Part shown: positions 59,901-64,000 of the stretch, piece by piece | Layout of the letters: every line of letters starts with the position of its first letter | How positions within the stretch are numbered: position 1 is the stretch's first letter | Assembly: GCA_037147415.1 (NCBI GenBank) | Contig: JBAWVF010000002.1 | Location: forward strand, 1 to 64,000 | Source of the DNA: BOG-933 sp037147415 | GTDB taxonomy: Bacteria; Pseudomonadota; Alphaproteobacteria; Azospirillales; Azospirillaceae | Length of the DNA: 64,000 bases | Direction of reading: 5' to 3' | Notes under the pieces: model-generated | Database searches by the model: none | What the model was told of the DNA's origin: nothing | Seen by the model: only the letters and a program-made list of their open reading frames with translations | Program-made: the position numbers and the translations under genes

Positions 59901-60554
59901 GTGAGCACGAAGCTGCGTCATGTTCTGATACCGGTTGAATGGATCGACGACGGCGCAATTACTGCCGATATGCTGGCGGTGTTGGTGACCTTAAAACGTC
60001 ATGCTGATTTCACTACCGGAGAAGCCTTTCCCTCTCAAGCAACCATTGCGAGTAAACTTGGCCGCTCGCGGCCCTGGGTGAACCGGGTGATTGCGGAATT
60101 GGTCGAACAGGGCTTGGTCACTAAGGAGCGTCGGCATTTGGCGCGCGGCGGTGAAACCTCGTGCAAATATCATCTGGTGTCGAGTATTTCTGACACCCCC
60201 TGTCAACCGGTTGACACAAACAGGACTCACAACCAACAGACTCAGGACGCAAGCAAATCGCCTGTCCAAATTTCAAATGTCCCGGCTGAAGATTGGCAAC
60301 CGACCGACAAAAGCTTGGCCCGAGCGCTTGAACGTTTTCCAAATGTTGATTTGGCGGCCAGCATCGAAAATTTCGTCTTACGGTGTCGAGCCAAAAATTA
60401 TCGTTACCGCGATGTCGATGCCGCTTGGCTAAGCTGGCTTGCCGAAGATACACTTAAACCGCCGCACCGTGCTTCGGCACGCGGAGCACAAAAAGTCAAT
60501 GCTGCTGAAAATCGCTATGCAGCTTGGGCAGGCGTTGCCCGACGCGCAGCATAA
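59901..60554 (+). CDS. Winged-helix DNA-binding protein, plasmid-type
   Basis: Protein of 217 residues. The N-terminal ~75 residues are a winged helix-turn-helix: FPSQATIASKLGRSRPWVNR and ELVEQGLVTKERRH, of a helix-turn-helix type found in plasmid replication and partition accessory proteins. The rest is polar and Ser/Gln-rich, with a possible second domain (~140-210; YRYRDVDAAWLSWLAED). GTG 59901 follows AGGAGGAGTCC, a strong site. In-frame stop lies inside a 16-base direct repeat. Probably a replication or copy-number accessory regulator; an exact family is not assigned. Confidence 0.65.
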   Translation: MSTKLRHVLIPVEWIDDGAITADMLAVLVTLKRHADFTTGEAFPSQATIASKLGRSRPWVNRVIAELVEQGLVTKERRHLARGGETSCKYHLVSSISDTPCQPVDTNRTHNQQTQDASKSPVQISNVPAEDWQPTDKSLARALERFPNVDLAASIENFVLRCRAKNYRYRDVDAAWLSWLAEDTLKPPHRASARGAQKVNAAENRYAAWAGVARRAA

Positions 60555-60574
60555 TCGGGACGCGCAGCATAATC
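60541..60574 (+). repeat. 16-base direct repeat across a stop codon
   Basis: GACGCGCAGCATAATC occurs at 60541-60556 and again at 60559-60574, two bases apart. It covers the stop codon of the winged-helix gene and ends just before the ribosome binding site of the next gene (60589). It could be a recent slippage duplication. Confidence 0.6.
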
Positions 60575-60588
60575 AGAGGGTGTATCTT

Positions 60589-61197
60589 ATGGGCGAAGTC
60601 GCGAATTTTCGATCCTCCGCCCTGCCTGCTTTGCCCGTCCCGGTTCGGGATTCGGTCGTTCAGCTCTTAAGGCCGGCGCGCAAAGTTCCTATTTGCGGCA
60701 CGCATGGTTATGAGCGTGACCTGGAGGTATGGGAGCCGTCTGCCTCGGTCCCGATCGAAGATGTGCCTGAATTACGTCGGCTTTACGAAGAGGCCGGCCG
60801 AATCATTGCTCCGGCCGAGCGTGCACCGTTACTGGCCAGGGTCTTTGCATTGCTGGCCCATTATCGAAGCGATCCTTTGCCGGCTGCGGTTGAAGCAGCA
60901 TTGGCCGAAGATTGGCTTGATGATTTGGGAGAGTTTCCGCAATGGGCGATTGATGATGCTTGCCGGGCTTGGCGGCGCGACCCGGTCAAGTTCCGTTTTC
61001 GCCCTTATCCCGGCGATTTACGTAAGCTTTGCTTGGAGCGGGTTGAAGCCGCTGTAAATTTGCGTCAGCGCACCGCCCGTTTATTAGCTCGCGCTTCGGC
61101 GGCGGCAGAAACAACGATACTCGAGCCGACCGACCGCGCCTCCGATATTCGCAGTCGAATTGCTCAACTTGCAGCGGCAAAACGGATTCCGAAGTAA
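60589..61197 (+). CDS. Hypothetical protein of plasmid replication region
   Basis: Protein of 202 residues, mostly helical and Arg/Leu/Ala-rich, with no membrane helix or signal peptide. A region from ~75 to ~160 has the pattern PLPAAVEAALAEDWLDDLGE and WAIDDACRAWRRDPVKFRFRPYPGDLRKL, common in proteins of phage and plasmid replication modules. ATG 60589 follows CAGAGGG. It is 34 bases after the winged-helix gene and likely co-transcribed. A hairpin and the convergent formate dehydrogenase genes follow. No family assigned. Confidence 0.5.
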   Translation: MGEVANFRSSALPALPVPVRDSVVQLLRPARKVPICGTHGYERDLEVWEPSASVPIEDVPELRRLYEEAGRIIAPAERAPLLARVFALLAHYRSDPLPAAVEAALAEDWLDDLGEFPQWAIDDACRAWRRDPVKFRFRPYPGDLRKLCLERVEAAVNLRQRTARLLARASAAAETTILEPTDRASDIRSRIAQLAAAKRIPK

Positions 61198-61216
61198 GAG
61201 TATCGGACGTTCATCG

Positions 61217-61245
61217 CCCATGGCCGAAATACCTCCGGCCATGGG
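61217..61245. terminator. Hairpin between convergent genes
   Basis: Perfect 10-pair stem CCCATGGCCG / CGGCCATGGG (61217-61226, 61236-61245) with a 9-base loop, between the stop codons of the convergent genes at 61197 and 61261. No long T run. The core CCATGGCCG is the same as in the terminator at 37.4 kb. Confidence 0.55.
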
Positions 61246-61260
61246 GAGTGATGATCCGTC

Positions 61261-63375
61261 CTAATCAGCCGCTTCGAACAGGTCTTCTCGCGCTGTTGTT
61301 TCGAGGCGAACGGCGCAATACTTGAACTCAGGAATTTTTGATTGCGGATCAAGTGCTGCGTTGGTCAGAACATTGGCTGCCGCCTCGAAATAGCAGAACG
61401 GCATGAACACGGTACCTGGCGCTAAGCCCGGATCGACGCGACACTGCGCCTCGATCGTGCCACGGCGCGAACTTAGCTTGATCCTATCGCCTGAACTTAT
61501 GCCTAGCTTGATCAGTTCAACCGAACTGAGATAGACCAATGGTCCCGGTTCAATGGTATCGAGTACGGCGCTGCGGCGCGACATCGAACCAGTGTGCCAA
61601 TGCTCCAGAATACGCCCGGTAATCAGGATCAGCGGATAATGCCGGTCGGTCAGTTCGGCTGGCTCAACCGGAGCAACCGGAACTATCTTGCCGAGACCAT
61701 CAGCGGTTGGAAAGCGATCGCCAAACAGGACATCCTTGCCCGGTTCATTTTCGCTGGCACAGGGATATTGGCACCAGCCGTCCCGCTCTAACCGGGACCA
61801 ACTAACACCTTTGATTGCGGGCCATAAAGTGCGCACCTCTTCCCAAATCTCGGAAGGGTGGCTAAAATTCCAATTCAACCCGAGTCGCCGCGCCAATTCT
61901 TGAAGAATCCACCAATCCTGACGGGCTTCGCCGGGCAGGTCGAGCACCGGACGTGAAATCTGAATATGGCGATTGGTGTTGGTAAAACTGCCCGATTTTT
62001 CCAGTAATGATGAGGCCGGCAGCACAACATCGGCGTATTGGGCGCTTTCGGTCAAGAAAATATCTTGAACCACAAGATGTTCGAGCTTAGACAGGGCGGC
62101 GCGGGCATGATGAGCATCGGGATCACTCATGGCCGGGTTTTCGCCCATGAAGAACAGACCGCGGATACCACCGTCTTCGACGGCGTTAATGACCTCGATC
62201 ATGGTCATACCGGCGTTCGCGGGTATGGTTTCGCCTTGCCAGACCTTTTCGACGCGGGCGCGTTCCTCGGGCTTGGCAACCGCGGCATAGCCGGGGAGCA
62301 GACCGGGTAAAATCCCCATGTCGCAGACGCCCTGCACGTTATTTTGCCCGCGCAGCGGGTGCAGTCCGGTACCCGGCCGCCCGACATTACCGGTCAGCAA
62401 GGCCAGATTGACCAGACAGCGAGCATTACGCACGCCATGAATGTGTTGAGTAATGCCCATACCCCAAAAGATCATGGCCGACTTGGCCCGACCATACATA
62501 TGGGCAACCGCTTTGATTTGTGCAGCGGGTACGCCGGTTTCCGCCTCGGCATATTCCGGGGTAAAGTGGCGCACACTCTCGCGGAACTCGGGAAAGCCCT
62601 TGGTCCGGTTGCGCAGAAAAACACCGTCATGCATGTCTTCTTCGATAATAATTCGGGAAATGGCATTGAATAAGACAACGTCACTGCCCGCTTTATGGGT
62701 GATGACCAGATCAGCACCCTCAGAGATTTCACTGCGCCGCGGGTCGATTACGATCAGTTTGGTGCCGTTGCGCGCGGCCTTGCGGAAGAAAGAGGCGGCG
62801 ACCGGGTGGTTGCGGCTCGGGTTGGAGCCGACCACCATCATCACATTAGTATTCTCGCATTGCGTGAAAGCAGCGGTGACGCCACCCGAACCGATCTGAT
62901 CGATCAGCGCAACCAACGAGCTGGAGTGGCAAAGTCGTGCGCAGTGATCAACGGAATTGGTGCCGAAGCCGGTACGAATCAGGCGTTGAAACAGATAGCC
63001 CTCCTCGTTCGAACCCTTGGCTGAGCCGAAACCGGCCAGCACCTCCGGGCCGTGTTGCGCCTTCAGGCGGGCGAAGCCGGCGGCGGCGCGGTCGAGCGCC
63101 TCTTCCCACGAGGCTTCGCGGAATTGCGCCAGCGGATCGGCCGAGAGCGCGGCCTGTTTGGGGGCGTCGTCGCGCCGGATCAGAGGCCGGGTCAATCGGT
63201 CGGCGTGGCTGGCATAGTCGTGACCGAAGCGGCCCTTGACACACAACCGGCCCCGGTTCGACGGACCGTTCAGACCGTCGGTGCGGATCACGATTCCGTC
63301 TTCGACATGGTAGCGAACCTGACAGCCGACCCCGCAATACGGGCATAGACTATCTACGCTGCAATTTTTACTCAT
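61261..63375 (-). CDS. Formate dehydrogenase catalytic subunit (molybdenum or tungsten)
   Basis: Molybdopterin oxidoreductase of 704 residues that oxidises formate to CO2. Four Cys hold the proximal 4Fe-4S cluster (C11, C14, C18, C45 in CPYCGVGC and GRLCVKG), and the active-site Cys is C149 in SVDHCARLCHSSS, with Cys where E. coli FdhF has selenocysteine. The C-terminal domain binds the pterin (ITGRILEHWHTGSMSRRS, PCVFMPFCYFEAA region). Upstream and overlapping by four bases (ATGA) is a separate iron-sulphur protein that is normally fused to this subunit in NAD-dependent formate dehydrogenases. ATG 63375 starts within that overlap. The beta and gamma subunits are outside the window. Confidence 0.9.
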   Translation of the reverse strand: MSKNCSVDSLCPYCGVGCQVRYHVEDGIVIRTDGLNGPSNRGRLCVKGRFGHDYASHADRLTRPLIRRDDAPKQAALSADPLAQFREASWEEALDRAAAGFARLKAQHGPEVLAGFGSAKGSNEEGYLFQRLIRTGFGTNSVDHCARLCHSSSLVALIDQIGSGGVTAAFTQCENTNVMMVVGSNPSRNHPVAASFFRKAARNGTKLIVIDPRRSEISEGADLVITHKAGSDVVLFNAISRIIIEEDMHDGVFLRNRTKGFPEFRESVRHFTPEYAEAETGVPAAQIKAVAHMYGRAKSAMIFWGMGITQHIHGVRNARCLVNLALLTGNVGRPGTGLHPLRGQNNVQGVCDMGILPGLLPGYAAVAKPEERARVEKVWQGETIPANAGMTMIEVINAVEDGGIRGLFFMGENPAMSDPDAHHARAALSKLEHLVVQDIFLTESAQYADVVLPASSLLEKSGSFTNTNRHIQISRPVLDLPGEARQDWWILQELARRLGLNWNFSHPSEIWEEVRTLWPAIKGVSWSRLERDGWCQYPCASENEPGKDVLFGDRFPTADGLGKIVPVAPVEPAELTDRHYPLILITGRILEHWHTGSMSRRSAVLDTIEPGPLVYLSSVELIKLGISSGDRIKLSSRRGTIEAQCRVDPGLAPGTVFMPFCYFEAAANVLTNAALDPQSKIPEFKYCAVRLETTAREDLFEAAD

Positions 63376-64000
63376 GGCGCCGGCCTCCGGAAAGTCAGTG
63401 CCCCGGTCGGGCAGGTTTGGGCGCACGCACCGCAACTGACACAGGTTGAATCGCCCATCAAATCATCAAGATCGAACGTAATACGCGCCGTAGTGCCGCG
63501 ACCCGACAGCCCGATTACCTCTTGAATGGTCAGTTCGCCGCAAGCCTGAATGCAACGCTGGCAATGAATGCAGGCATCGCGCGCAACATCAATGCCGGGG
63601 TGGCTACGATCAACTTTACCGGGACGAGCGCTTAAAGGATAGCGGGTGTGATCGACGCCGATGCGCCTGGCCAGAGCGGCCGCTTCGGACGTGGCGCCGA
63701 ATTCGGCCTCCGCCAGCAACAATTCCATCACCGTGCGGCGCGCGTTAAGCGCGCGCGGGCTGGAGGTCAAGACCTGCATTCCGGCTTGCGGTTTGGTATT
63801 GCAACTGGAAGAAAGGGCGCGGCGTCCGACGATTTCAACCACACACAGCCGGCAATTGCCGTCGGGGTGAAAGTCGGGCTCACTCGAGAGACAAAGCCGC
63901 GGAATCTCGGTGCCCAGACGGTTCGCCACCTGCCAGATTGTTTCGCCCGTGTCGGCCGTGACCGTTTGGCCGTCGAGCGTGAAGGCTATTTCTCCCGCCA
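63372..64000 (-). CDS. Formate dehydrogenase iron-sulphur domain protein, cut by window edge
   Basis: Partial coding sequence, its start lies beyond base 64000. The visible 208 residues begin in AGEIAFTLDGQTV and GETIWQVANRLG, the N-terminal fold of a 2Fe-2S ferredoxin domain (as in HoxU and the N-terminus of FdsA/FdhA), and continue with Cys-rich CNTKPQAGM, then two 4Fe-4S motifs CIHCQRCIQAC and CVSCGACAQTC. In NAD-dependent formate dehydrogenases these domains precede the catalytic part in one polypeptide; here a stop codon TGA overlaps the start ATG of the catalytic gene. It probably relays electrons from the catalytic site to the flavin subunit. Confidence 0.8.
   Translation of the reverse strand, partial: AGEIAFTLDGQTVTADTGETIWQVANRLGTEIPRLCLSSEPDFHPDGNCRLCVVEIVGRRALSSSCNTKPQAGMQVLTSSPRALNARRTVMELLLAEAEFGATSEAAALARRIGVDHTRYPLSARPGKVDRSHPGIDVARDACIHCQRCIQACGELTIQEVIGLSGRGTTARITFDLDDLMGDSTCVSCGACAQTCPTGALTFRRPAP

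Noticed and set aside
1..64000. tRNA or rRNA genes, CRISPR arrays and insertion sequences
   Set aside because: No cloverleaf-like, rRNA-like or transposase-encoding stretch was noticed on either strand; small RNAs cannot be excluded by reading alone.

Overview
The window reads as a magnetosome gene cluster from a magnetotactic alphaproteobacterium, probably of the Rhodospirillales. The main evidence is a run of recognisable magnetosome genes at the left end (mms6, mmsF, mamH, mamI, mamE, a mamJ-like gene, mamK, mamL, mamM and mamO, all on the + strand at 0.7-11.2 kb). Further Mms6-like proteins lie at 19.6, 37.0 and 44.6 kb, a second MmsF at 44.9 kb, and a second MamH at 52.9 kb. Fur, an FNR-type regulator, hemerythrins and a general amino-acid binding protein also fit that group. 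The first 80 bases are homopolymer-rich and look like a contig end.

Layout. 0-0.75 kb: no gene. 0.75-11.2 kb: compact mms6-mmsF-mamHIEJKLM-mamO operon; mamN is missing between mamM and mamO, and mamP, A, Q, R and B do not follow. 11.2-18.2 kb: accessory genes, namely a pentapeptide-repeat/PilZ protein, an acidic Pro-rich protein, a Sel1-repeat protein, two STAS-like paralogues, a second pentapeptide protein and Fur. 18.3-25.4 kb: a Zn-ribbon/peptidoglycan-binding-like membrane protein, an Mms6-like gene convergent with a large membrane protein, an EH_Signature (ZorC-like) protein, an orphan AapJ-like binding protein and a degenerate hemerythrin. 25.4-34.9 kb: DUF2339 membrane protein, response regulator and hybrid kinase, then a ZorA/ZorB-like stator pair and a phosphopantetheinyl transferase. 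34.9-40.2 kb: FNR-like regulator, tandem CZB protein, a small two-helix protein, an Mms6-like gene, REC-STAS regulator, complete hemerythrin and an LprI-like protein. 41.2-44.4 kb: VWA, PP2C and protein-kinase genes (TerY-P/YegIKL-type triad). 44.5-50.5 kb: second Mms6-like/MmsF pair convergent with a paralogue of the 20.3-kb membrane protein, then a large hybrid kinase and response regulator. 50.6-57.0 kb: ParA-like ATPase with a MamJ-like partner, MamH paralogue, and an ExbB / ExbD-OmpA / FHA operon. 57.4-61.2 kb: an internally duplicated protein, then a plasmid-type replication module (RepA with a symmetric set of six repeats upstream). 61.3-64 kb: formate dehydrogenase genes, the last cut by the window edge.

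How the parts may work together. The left operon supplies iron transport (MamM, MamH), redox and proteolysis (MamE), crystal nucleation (MamO), crystal shaping (Mms6, MmsF) and chain positioning (MamJ, MamK). The rest is rich in signalling (two hybrid kinases, response regulators, STAS, PilZ, FHA, Ser/Thr kinase/PP2C/VWA) and in proton-channel stator pairs (ZorAB-like and ExbBD-like). The unusual feature is the interleaving of Zorya-like and TerY-P-like parts, normally linked to defence or stress, with duplicated magnetosome crystal-shaping genes, on a contig that also carries a plasmid replication initiator. Function of that combination is inferred, not shown.
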